64,000 nucleotides of DNA from Beverwykella pulmonaria (taxonomy: Eukaryota; Ascomycota; Dothideomycetes; Pleosporales; Melanommataceae). The notes beneath the pieces were generated by a model. It was not told the origin of the DNA. It worked only from the letters and a program-made list of their open reading frames with translations, and ran no database searches. Location: positions 2,436,719 to 2,500,718 of the forward strand of contig BCHH01000007.1 of the NCBI GenBank assembly GCA_001599595.1. Reading direction: 5' to 3'. Each line of letters begins with the position of its first letter. The stretch's first letter is position 1. The position numbers and the translations under genes are program-made. Positions 55,252-64,000 of this stretch are shown here, in pieces.

Positions 55252-55881
55252 ATGCGCTGGCTCAAGTCCATCTTCCCCCTCCTCCCCCTCTTCCCCTTCA
55301 CCTTGGCCCTCCCCCAATTTCGCCCGCACCTCGTCAACCGTGCCACTGATCTCGGCACCCAAGTACGCGCCCAGATCGATGTCCTGAATAGCTCCGTTAT
55401 CGAGCTCACAGCAGCGGTCAACAACTTCGATGGCAGCCTACTCGGCGTACTGCCACAGTCTCTAGCCGTCATTAGCGCCGAGACAAAGCTCGATGCGACT
55501 ACCTTGAAGACGACTTTTCTTACTAAGCGAAGCTCCAACTTCACAGAGGAGGAGAGTTCCAGCATCGTGACGACTTTGGCGACTTTGATCACGCCCATTA
55601 CTGGGAGTATTGGGGCGTTGACTGCAAAAGTGAGTCCCTGCACTCAGATTTCCGCGTCTTGGGTAGGATGCTGATTGATGCTATAGTACCCCGAGTTCAA
55701 GAAAACCCTTGAGGCACCCATCGTGTTACTTGACCTGAAGACATTGAAAGCGCACACCGATGACCTTATTGTAGCATTGGGAGCGAAGGTCACGGCGACC
55801 TGGGCGCCGTATCTGACCCTGGGCCAGGGTATCATCGATCAGGCATTTGATAGTGCTATTGCAGTGTACGGAGATCTTTGA
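55252..55881 (+). CDS. HsbA-like hydrophobic-surface-binding secreted protein
   Basis: Two exons, 55252-55629 and 55687-55881, with a 57-nt GTGAGT...TATAG intron; 190 aa. Signal peptide MRWLKSIFPLLPLFPFTLA. The mature protein is all-helical with no cysteine-rich part: LGTQVRAQIDVLNSSVIELT, VNNFDGSLLGVLPQSLAV, ATLITPITGSIGALTAK, then the exon-2 helix VLLDLKTLKAHTDDL and the GQGIIDQAFDSAI end. This is the HsbA domain pattern (PF12296), known from secreted proteins that coat hydrophobic surfaces and recruit esterases, and from cell-wall galactomannoproteins. The start at 55252 begins the signal peptide; the longer frame from 55138 would hide it. Confidence 0.85.
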
Positions 55882-57402
55882 TTGAATGAACTATGCCGAG
55901 CTACGCGATGCGTGCTGGTTCATAGTTCGAGCTCCTAAGGCTTTATTGACGCCTTTCAATGAAATAAAAGAACTTATTTACCTTATTCTTTATGAGTATA
56001 CGTTCGACCACCCAGAAAAGCGACTTGTTTCTCCTACTATTCCCAATACCAAATGGTGCATTCATCAGCTTTCTGTTTGAACATACCGCTTCTTGCTATT
56101 CCGCGATGCTCTTCAGCACAAAGGCTCGTCCATATGGGTGAGAAGACATTTAAGCCAAACATTGAAGGTGCACAAAATTTACCCATCTCTTTATACTTAT
56201 GCGCTTCGCGATGTAGGACAAACGTGTGATCTTCATCGCTCATATCGCAGGGCGCTAATGCCTACGGCATTGCTTCGCCGCCAAAACACCAAAAGGTCTG
56301 TTAGCAAGATCCGCCTAGGCTGGGCGACGGGGCATCGGGGTAGAGAGATACTCGTAGGCGATTTAGAGAGAGGGGAACAAGTTAGGTCTAGGACTTGGTC
56401 TATGCACATGACTTGACTATCTTGTATATCATTGGCTAAAACTTGGACAGGATTTATCGAGACCAGAGACTTGGACCTTAATTCTCCGTCCGGTGATTTC
56501 GAGAACTCTTCACCTGAATCCATTGGCGATGGAGAATAGAATACCTAGCACTAGAATTGGTGATTAGAAGAGCATCCTTTACAAAGAGTTGTAAACTGCG
56601 CTGATGCAAACAACGGAAGTGGCAATCCGCTATTTGAAGGGAATTAAGTTAGGACAGAGAATAACTTGCGGTAATGTTGATTCTAGCGGGTACGATAGTC
56701 CAGGTGTTGTGAAACCTTTTCTACAGCATATCATACTTTATAAAACCATACAATAATTTCGACGAAACTATTGCTTTACTCACAAGTAAAATCCTGGCAT
56801 AGCAAACCAGTTTAACATGGTTAAGGACAATTAAAAGGCTTCTTTTGTCTTGTATTCATATCACCTCCGCCAGCAGAGAGGGTACTGAATGGTATTTGCC
56901 TCAATTTTCGCTGCGTTGGTTTTAGAGGTCGCCCGTTCTGCGCTGTGGGTCGGGGGAGCCCTTAAATACCTTCGGATAACGATTCTTCAATTTTCAGGGT
57001 TGACCCAAGATCTGTACTTCCATAACCCCGTGTCGGCCGGTGGGTCACATGATGAGCCACCTCGATGTTTGCTCATATGGCTCACTTCCATGTTTGTTAT
57101 GACTACCTTGGCAGGCTCCTGCCGTGCCTGCTAAGCCTCTAGATATTTCTTCGGTAGCTCCTCTGTAGAATCAATACAACAACAATTGTCACTCTCTATC
57201 TACTTCGTCACATCACGACACCCCGCTTCGGTGAATTTTCATATTCTGTTTTGACATGATCTCTTCCTTTCTGCGGTTTAAACAGCGGAAATTGATGGCC
57301 TCTTCCAAAAAGTGTTGTATTCATGCCTCAATGATATGCTCTCAAACATGAACTGTTGCGTGTCTATTGAAAAGAATTTCTTTACCTGTCTCAATTTGAA
57401 AC
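55882..57402. other. Intergenic, 1.5 kb, with LTR-like fragment
   Basis: No supported gene. Contains the LTR-like fragment at 57015-57225. Confidence 0.45.
57015..57225. repeat. LTR-like repeat fragment (reverse orientation)
   Basis: Reverse complement of the last part of the repeat at 5202-5640: GTCACATGATGAG, TGTTTGCTCATATGGCTCACT, GGCAGGCTCC and GGTAGCTCCTCTGTAGAATC, with many scattered differences. Confidence 0.7.
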
Positions 57403-58308
57403 TCATCTCGCGCTACGCCTTCTAATCAACCAGCCGCTAGCCAGCACTGCAATAGCTACTAGAGGTATCGCACCCACTGCTACTGCTAAAATTGTGATAG
57501 CAACGGTTGTAGGAGAGAGGCGGTGATGAACAGGTGAAGGGGCAACAGGCGTTCCTGGCATCCCATCAGGGTTGTATACGTCATACACAGATGGGAGGTA
57601 GTTCCAAATGTGGACTTTCTGGCAAGTCTCGTTATAAATAGCATAAAGGGCTGAATGAGGTTGGGTTTTGACACTGCCTTAATGTGTTCGCGAAAACTTA
57701 CAGGGTTTTCCGTACATAGCTGCATGAGAGAAAGTCGAATTTGCACCAGTGAAGAGCTATAGCTCAAATATGCCCAGTCATTCGCCTTGTTTGCCACAGC
57801 TAATGCCCTCCAGGACGCCGTCACTGAGAGTATAGCAAATACCGAGGCGATTCCGTATCTAAGGTCTCAAATTATTACGTGGCATGTAGAACCAGTCTCT
57901 GCGCATGCCAAGTTCGGCCAGCTCAAATTTGCGTCTCTTCAAATTCGCGGTCGTGTGTTAAAATGCCTACCTAGGAGGCATGAAGATGGTGACGAACGTG
58001 GATATGACCCAGTCGCTGAGGCTCCGACTAAAACGAGAGACATCACAAAGTTGGGCACTGTTCAGCTCTTTTACGATCACGAAATAGGACCCGTACCATC
58101 TTGTGTATCAACCGCCAAAGGAATCGAGCGCTGGGACGACCCCGTACATTGTCTGCTCCTCTGAGTTGAAGTTAGTGAGCAAGTGGCTAATCAACTGTCG
58201 GAGAACATAACAAGAATCGAAGAGAATAAAATTGAGGATCTTTTCTGTCTGGCAGTGAGGCAGCTTGAGAAGGGAGACTTTTATCGGGTCGGATTCGTCG
58301 CCATACAT
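57403..58308 (-). pseudogene. Decayed gene for a secreted/membrane protein with a C-terminal helix
   Basis: On the minus strand a long protein-like sequence is broken by stops: KVSLLKLPHCQTEKILNFIL and VVPALDSFGG, stop, WYGSYFVIVKELNSAQL and DWVISTFVTIFMPP, a frame change, FELAELGMRRDWFYMPRNN, stop, GICYTLSDGVLEGISCGKQ, stop, then FSHAAMYGK joined by a GTAAGT...TTCAG intron (about 51 nt) to SLYAIYNETCQKVHIWNYL. It ends with a clear transmembrane helix (VAITILAVAVGAIPLVAIAV) and a basic RRRSAR tail. I do not recognise the family. At least three in-frame stops make it a pseudogene, though alternative introns could remove one or two. Confidence 0.6.
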
Positions 58309-58997
58309 CCGGGTTATAGGGGCCAGGGATGGCTAGGGGCTTTTGAACAAGCAGAAGAGAAAACTATCACTATCGTTTAGACAATAATTGCCGGGACGCT
58401 TTTGAGATTTAGACAATTTCGGGGCTATACCGTCAAGTAGTTGAAGCCAACTTAGGTCTAGAAGGGGTTATTTCAAAAGAAGAAGAAACGGCGGCACAAA
58501 AATACAGAGTGAAGTGATAGATATCATATTTAGAAACTAGCACTACATATATTAAGAATACTGCCTTCAAATGTGATAAGAAAAGCGCTCTACGGAGAGA
58601 CTTTTATTGCCGTCAGCCCTTTCCACTACCCAGTCTAACCTTGCTGCCCTCACAATCTTCGTCCTTACTCTCGTTCTTGCATCGACAGAATCCGGATATA
58701 CCTCGGCAGCTCCAGAAACACCCGCACCTTCTTCGAGTTGCACGAAGAAAGAAGAAAGGGCTTCGCGTCCGTGATCCCATTCAAAATTATGGTTCTGGTT
58801 TAATCCGCTCGGGATCACCTCACGTGCTGCTATGATCGCGTGGTCCCGTGACAAGGCCGCCGCCTCGATAAAATTTATCCTCTATAGAATCTAGACACTA
58901 GGAGAAAACCGTACCACTGAATGAAGTGAAGGTTAGTTATAAGGCTCATATCCCAACATTCGGAGGAGGGAGCATGCGTTGACGCAAATTTGACGTT
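58309..58997. other. Intergenic region
   Basis: A 95-codon minus-strand frame (58854-58567) is open but has no recognisable domain; I do not call it a gene. Confidence 0.35.
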
Positions 58998-60296
58998 CTA
59001 TCCAAGATGCGGTATAAACCTACTCCATTCCACGGTTTCGTACGATCCCACTGGCAGCGACCGTAAACTAGAAAAGGCTTCGGCAATGAGATATATCCTT
59101 GCGACTGCATAGGGTATCCATATACTCGTATTCATCACAACGCCAACGGCCCTTCCTATATCACCGCTCGAGCCGCTTTCCGTCCCGAGATCGTTTCCCA
59201 AGTTGCTACATCTACGCGGAAAATCAGCACTCCAAAGTCGGGTAACGCCAGCCCGCTCGAGCGCAGCTGTCACAAGGAGTCCAGCTAGCATAACGAACGT
59301 CGATAATCCAGATGCTACACGCCAAAAGACTTGTTCGTAATATGTTGGAAAACTGAAACCCCACGCTCCAAAGTGGATTCCGCCAAATACTAGGCAGAAT
59401 ACCGTGGTAGTGAGCACGAGCTGCTCAATCCGTATATTCCCATCAAAGCAGTCGTTTGGAATGCGACCCAACTTCGAGACGTGAGAGCGTGTTCCATCCG
59501 ATGCCGAGTCGAAAGCATCGAGGGGCTTGTTCGATAGTCCGGACTCAAAGGCTTGGCGTTGACCGAATAGTTGCTGCTTGGTTATACCAGCTTCATCATC
59601 ACCGCTACAGCGCAGCACGATCTCAGTCGGGGTGCTGACTTCGAACGGCTTATTCCACCAAAACACGTAATTCGCCAATGCTGTTGCTACAAAGGCAATC
59701 GTCGACAGCTCGAGCGTCGAAATCGGCAATCTCTGCAGTGTTCGTCCAACGCACTGTAAAACAAGCCACAGCGCTTGTACACAAGCCAATCCCTTGACGA
59801 ACCAGTCTGCCTTGCTCTTGTCATTGATGGCTTTCGCACTCAAGTCCGTAGAGTGCGGTATCAAGCCACGCTGCACTAGTGTGCTGAGTCCATTTGCGTC
59901 TACCGGGCCCGCGTAACATTTGCACGTTATTGAATCTTCCCACGATGCTTTCGAGCACCCGGTTCGCGTGACCATGATTCCGCCCATGTTCGCATAGAAA
60001 GCGTGCGTCTCGTTGTACTCGTCGAAGCCTAGCTTCGCCATGCGGTGCGCGAATTTCTTCGCTGACAGCCATTGCATAAACGCACCCGTCGTAACCATCT
60101 CGGGCGCCAGCGCGGTGACGACGGTCCATTTGAGTTTGCGGAGGAGAATGGTGACGTGTGTGTCACGTCGCGAGGGGACGTTTTGGTGAAGAGTGGCCCA
60201 AACGCAGATAAAGAGTGTGGAGAGGCAGCTCCAGATCAGACCAAGAGTCCCACGACCGTCGGGGTCAGGGGTCCAGCCTTGACGGGGCGATGCCAT
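58998..60296 (-). CDS. Fungal-specific six-helix membrane protein
   Basis: Single exon, 432 aa. The N-terminus has the signature of a large uncharacterised fungal family: GWTPDPDGRGTLGLIWSCLS, TLFICVWATLHQNVP, then LRKLKWTVVTALAPEMVTT. A soluble part follows with AFYANMGGI and three cysteines (two in ITCKCYAG), then helices near FVKGLACVQALWLVLQC, LSTIAFVATALANYVFWW, LVLTTTVFCLVFGGIHFG, LSTFVMLAGLLVTAAL and IWIPYAVARIYLIAEAF. The end SLRSLPVGSYETVEWSRFIPHLG is also typical. No function is established for the family. Confidence 0.82.
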   Translation of the reverse strand: MASPRQGWTPDPDGRGTLGLIWSCLSTLFICVWATLHQNVPSRRDTHVTILLRKLKWTVVTALAPEMVTTGAFMQWLSAKKFAHRMAKLGFDEYNETHAFYANMGGIMVTRTGCSKASWEDSITCKCYAGPVDANGLSTLVQRGLIPHSTDLSAKAINDKSKADWFVKGLACVQALWLVLQCVGRTLQRLPISTLELSTIAFVATALANYVFWWNKPFEVSTPTEIVLRCSGDDEAGITKQQLFGQRQAFESGLSNKPLDAFDSASDGTRSHVSKLGRIPNDCFDGNIRIEQLVLTTTVFCLVFGGIHFGAWGFSFPTYYEQVFWRVASGLSTFVMLAGLLVTAALERAGVTRLWSADFPRRCSNLGNDLGTESGSSGDIGRAVGVVMNTSIWIPYAVARIYLIAEAFSSLRSLPVGSYETVEWSRFIPHLG

Positions 60297-62769
60297 TTCC
60301 GTCCTTGAAAATGAATGTATAGCTATATTCAGCTTAAAGCGACTAAGAGTTTGGGTATCGAATGGCCCTCAGGCGATGCGATGCCCGTCTTCTGGATGAC
60401 ATATCATCTGAATCTCACACTGATGAAAGCTATTATATATAACTCCCTGTGGCGACAAGGCCTTCGTTGTTGCAACTGCATATACGACGGACTACATTCC
60501 TCCTTGAAGTTCTCATCGAAAACTATTCTAGGAACCAATAGAAGCGGCAGTCGCCCCCAACTTGGCGGCGGGTGATATCGTGATCTGGCCAATGGCAGGC
60601 GCGGAAAGTGCGGAGCTGAAAGGCTGTGGCTGAACCCTGAGACCGCCTTGTTCTTGGAGGGCTTGGCATTAGGCAGGGCGGAATGACATATAGAAGGACA
60701 AATAGCAATTTCCGATGTTGCAAGACTGAGAGCGGGCGAAGATAGCTCCACGAATAAAGTCGGCATTGTGGGATGTGATATAAAGATGGTGGTACAGAGC
60801 GGTGGGTCACCAATGTTCTCTCGCTCCAATTTCTTTGTGAGATGACATGCGATGGTGGTATAGAATTGCGCAAACTCTGCTCTACTTTTGAATACCGCTC
60901 TCAGAGGATCCTGCTGCTCTACTCCTTTAAGTATCTCTGTTGGAGTTTGTGGTCACGTTATATGGACGAGATAATAATGAGGGACTGAGTTGATTCAGAA
61001 GCTATGGAGATCAACGAGCATATATATCCAGCCATGACTAATCAAGACGTGTGACCCAGCGTACAGTACACGTGATATACCGTGATAACCTCTTTCGACT
61101 ATGATAGCTTCTCCTGTGCGTCCACGACGCTAAGCCACCACCTTGGAAATCGGAAATTCTGATAACAATGACTAAGCAGCTGAACATGTTGACAGCAAGC
61201 TCGAGGTCAGTTTTGAATTATTTTGTGTAAGTAACCGAGCTAAGAGCCATTTTTCTAGAAGGTTGAGCCCACAGACCTTGACTGACGAGTTACGGAGCCA
61301 CCACAGCTGTCGCATTTAACCTGAGACATGCCACTCTGCTTCTTCCTCTGCCATCCTGCTCTAGCTTTTTTAGAGTAAAAAGTCCACCTTAATCGTGCGG
61401 AATATTAATCTTGGCATTAACAGATTCAGCCCATAATACTTGGCGGTATTCGTTGAGATATATAGAATTCCTTTGTTATACTCCGTTTTGTATAGAGCAA
61501 AAAAGTATCATATGCATTAAGCACCTCATGATATTATTAGTAGAGATCTTTTAGTTGAGGGGGTGGAACACCAAACGTTTCCCGAAAATTCTCCAGGCGG
61601 ATATTTCGCACCTCCACAGCAATATAGATCTGTCTAATATATCTGCACTTTGTATGTTGCAGGCTGTGCGAGGACTGTAGTGTAGAGAGGAAGATGCTGT
61701 GAACTAAATCTGCGAAGCCACAAACAGGAACGAAATGTCCTTACGCTCTGCAAAGGCAGAACCATTAGTTACATAAGCCGTCTCTGATTGGTGGATACAG
61801 CTACGCGTATGGCGCGTTGCCTAATGCGGAGTAGCGTGGGCGGCTTCCCACCAAACCCCGCACACGTGCCATACTTATAGTTTCCGACTTGGACAAAATC
61901 CATCAACGCTCCCGCACATGCGAAGCTCTTACGCCGCGTCGCTTGGAATCCCCACTCCCGCTCAACAGCACACGAAATTACTCCCGGCGCGGCGATGAGA
62001 CATCTGCACCACTGAAGCTTGTTGCCGGCCTAAAGTCTTGGACAGAATGCTTTTCTAAACCCCTTCTCCGTCGTGGTCATGTTGTTCAATGACTCCGGCG
62101 ATGACTCCATCCAGTTTAATGCTTTTTGCGAGGCCGCTCCACAAATGGCGCTGCGTCGCTCGACTGGGACTTAAAAGTCGCATTCTCCCGGATGAGCTTT
62201 CAAGTCTTGGCCCGAGCACGGATTGCTGCACATATGCTTGCAGCCTAACTCGTTGAACAAGACCGTATCTATTTTTGCCAATCTATCTCCCAAAGTGACA
62301 TCTACTCGTTCAAGAAGCTAAGTCCACATACTCGGGGGACTTGGCTTTTATAGCGAGTGGCAAGATTGGCTGCTGGAAGCTGCAGCTACGTCTCCCTCTA
62401 TTGCCACTCCCATTCAGGTTAACAATTCGCAATCACTGTTAGCTTCACTTCATATACCGGGAATATCACTTAAATGAACAGCCATCCCTAGGCGACCCAA
62501 CCCGGCGCGCAATTGCCCGCTTCCTGCTGATATTGATGAGGCTCCGGGTTTCCGAAATAACGCAATGGCATGTAAATGTACCCCATTGGTCGGAACAATC
62601 CCGTTTTAATCTACTGTTGCATACAACGAACTTCTGCGAAAGTGGAGTGGTATAGAGAACTGCCGCAAAGTCTTCCCAGCAACCAAGTAATGGAATCCCT
62701 TATAATGTCTCCAGAACTCGTTCTGCTGGTCGATTTCAAGCTTCTCCATTGACGTGTCGCATCGCTATC
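60297..62769. other. Long intergenic region, 2.5 kb
   Basis: Open frames here (for example minus 60404-60829 and 60523-60873) have biased composition and no domain. I see no RNA gene or repeat. The last few hundred bases should be the promoter of the sugar porter. Confidence 0.45.
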
Positions 62770-64000
62770 ATGGGACTCATCAGCCAGATCAAATCCGGGG
62801 GCGCAAAGGGCGCGGCCGGCGACCCGGTTCTCTCCCGCATTGTGGACGAAGATAAAGTGTCCTGGATCCGGAAACCGAATTTGCGAAACCTTTATCTCCT
62901 GCTGGTTCCTGCCGCGATTGGGATTGAGATCACGTCGGGGTTTGATTCGCAGTTGATCAACGCGCTTCAGATCGTACCGTCATGGAAGACACGTACGGCG
63001 CTACAAGCTGCACTTCAGCGAACAAGTTATTTTAGCTAACTCTGCCTTCTAGATTTCCACCATCCGGAAGGTTCGCTGAAAGGAATCATCGCCGCAGCGT
63101 ACTCACTCGGTGCCATCCTCTCGCTACCTTTCATCCCCTGGGTTGATGACAAAGTTGGCCGTCGCGGATCTATCTTGGTCGGTTCGACCATTATGATAAT
63201 CGGAGCCATTGTCCAGGGTTTTTCCACACACGGTACACCTCTTTTCTTCCCTTCTATCCCTCACCGCTGATGAAACCTCCCTCAAGTCGCCATGTACATC
63301 ATTGCCCGCCTCATCCTCGGCTTCGGCATTCCCGCCTGCATCGTTGCTGGCTCGTCCCTCATTGGCGAACTCGGCTACCCCAAAGAACGCCCTATCCTCA
63401 CCTCCCTCTTCAACGTGTCGTACTTTGTCGGCCAAGTCATCGCCGCGGGCATCGTCTTCGGCACCAACAGCATTAACTCGGACTGGGCGTGGCGCATTCC
63501 ATCCCTACTTCAACTTGCACCTTCACTACTGCAAATCTGCTTTGTGTTCCTGCTGCCCGAAAGTCCGCGCTGGCTCATTAGTCATGACCGTGTTGAAGAG
63601 GCGGAAGCTATTCTTGTCAAGTACCACGCAGAGGGGAATCCAGATTCGGAGTTTGTGAAGGGCGAGATTGAGCAGATCCGTGCGGTCATCCACCTGGAGG
63701 CTGAGGCAGCGAAGCAGTCGTGGCTAGATTTGCTTGCGACCAGTGGGATGAGGAGACGGACGTTGATTACGTCACAGTTAGGGCTATTTACGCAGTGGTC
63801 GGGGAACACTCTTATTTCGTGCGTTCACAACTGACTCCCCGCATTAATTAGTTACTTACGATGCTCGTTAGCTATTTCTTCGGCGACCTCATGACCATGA
63901 TCGGCATCGAAGACAGCCTCACCAAGCAAAAGCTGAACGTCGGGTATGCCTGCTGGTCGCTCGTAACCGGTGCCGCCGTCGCGCTCGTCGTCACCCGCTT
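62770..64000 (+). CDS. MFS sugar porter, 5' part (cut by window end)
   Basis: Exons 62770-62992, 63053-63232, 63287-63818 and 63872 onward, with introns of 60, 54 and 53 nt; truncated at the window end, so about half of the protein is seen. The ATG at 62770 (MGLISQIKSGG) is used; an upstream in-frame ATG at 62749 is possible. Helix 1 is LLLVPAAIGIEITSGFDSQL, with QLINALQ as in lactose/hexose permease-like porters. DDKVGRRGS is the helix 2-3 loop motif, RLILGFGIPACIVAGSSLIG helix 4, and PESPRWL the sugar-porter motif after helix 6. A large charged loop follows, then SQLGLFTQWSGNTLIS and YFFGDLMTMIG. It likely imports a mono- or disaccharide. Confidence 0.88.

Noticed and set aside
60404..60873. 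Open frames of 116-141 codons on the minus strand
   Set aside because: Pro/Ser/Arg-rich composition, no signal peptide, domain or splice structure; they overlap one another in different frames.

Overview
The window is nuclear DNA of a filamentous ascomycete (Pezizomycotina). Most genes carry one to four short introns of about 45-85 nt with GT...AG ends and CTAAC-like branch points. The gene content is typical of that group: a NACHT-ankyrin STAND receptor, a C2H2 plus Zn2Cys6 regulator, HsbA, GPI-anchored DUF7029/DUF7223-type and DUF6594 proteins, and fungal MFS carriers. There are no operons and no recognisable tRNA or rRNA genes. I cannot name the genus.

Layout. 0.9-8.7 kb: a macro-domain protein, a membrane-anchored SDR, an F-box-like protein with an acidic tail, a small secreted cysteine-containing protein and a damaged seven-helix membrane protein. 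9.0-11.2 kb: a non-coding inverted-repeat element next to a decayed alpha/beta-hydrolase that has lost its nucleophile elbow. 11.5-16.2 kb: a long NACHT-ankyrin gene. 16.2-19.0 kb: relics, a foldback element, a 25-bp minisatellite and a short DUF6594 gene. 19.5-20.1 kb: an isochorismatase-like hydrolase.

21.3-40.2 kb: a compact ten-gene cluster. It holds a P450, a fumarylacetoacetase-family hydrolase, a small cupin, a CocE/NonD-type serine hydrolase, a LigB/DODA-type extradiol dioxygenase, a C2H2 plus Zn2Cys6 transcription factor, an MFS transporter, a flavin monooxygenase fused to an acetoacetate-decarboxylase-like domain, a 117-aa unknown protein and an aldehyde-dehydrogenase-fold protein lacking its catalytic residues. 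No PKS, NRPS or terpene-synthase gene is present, so uptake and oxidative breakdown of an aromatic compound is the simplest reading. Every promoter region of these ten genes (seven intergenic regions, three of them shared by divergent pairs) carries a copy of CCCCACATNCCGA or a close variant. I saw no copy elsewhere in the window. This looks like the operator of a cluster-wide regulon, and its two halves (CCCCAC and CCG) suit a regulator with both C2H2 and Zn2Cys6 fingers.

41.4-64 kb: a GC-rich intronless carboxylesterase, an unknown polytopic protein, a 4-kb graveyard of nested elements (two Tc1/mariner-type transposase relics, one split by a 1.09-kb element with 98-bp terminal inverted repeats and a 6-bp target duplication), a GPI-anchored protein, a decayed amino-acid permease, HsbA, another decayed membrane-protein gene, a six-helix fungal membrane protein, and the 5' part of an MFS sugar porter cut by the window end. 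Copies of one LTR-like repeat lie at about 5.2, 18.0, 48.4, 52.7 and 57.0 kb. Stops in relics and the differences between inverted-repeat arms are mostly transitions, consistent with but not proof of repeat-induced point mutation.
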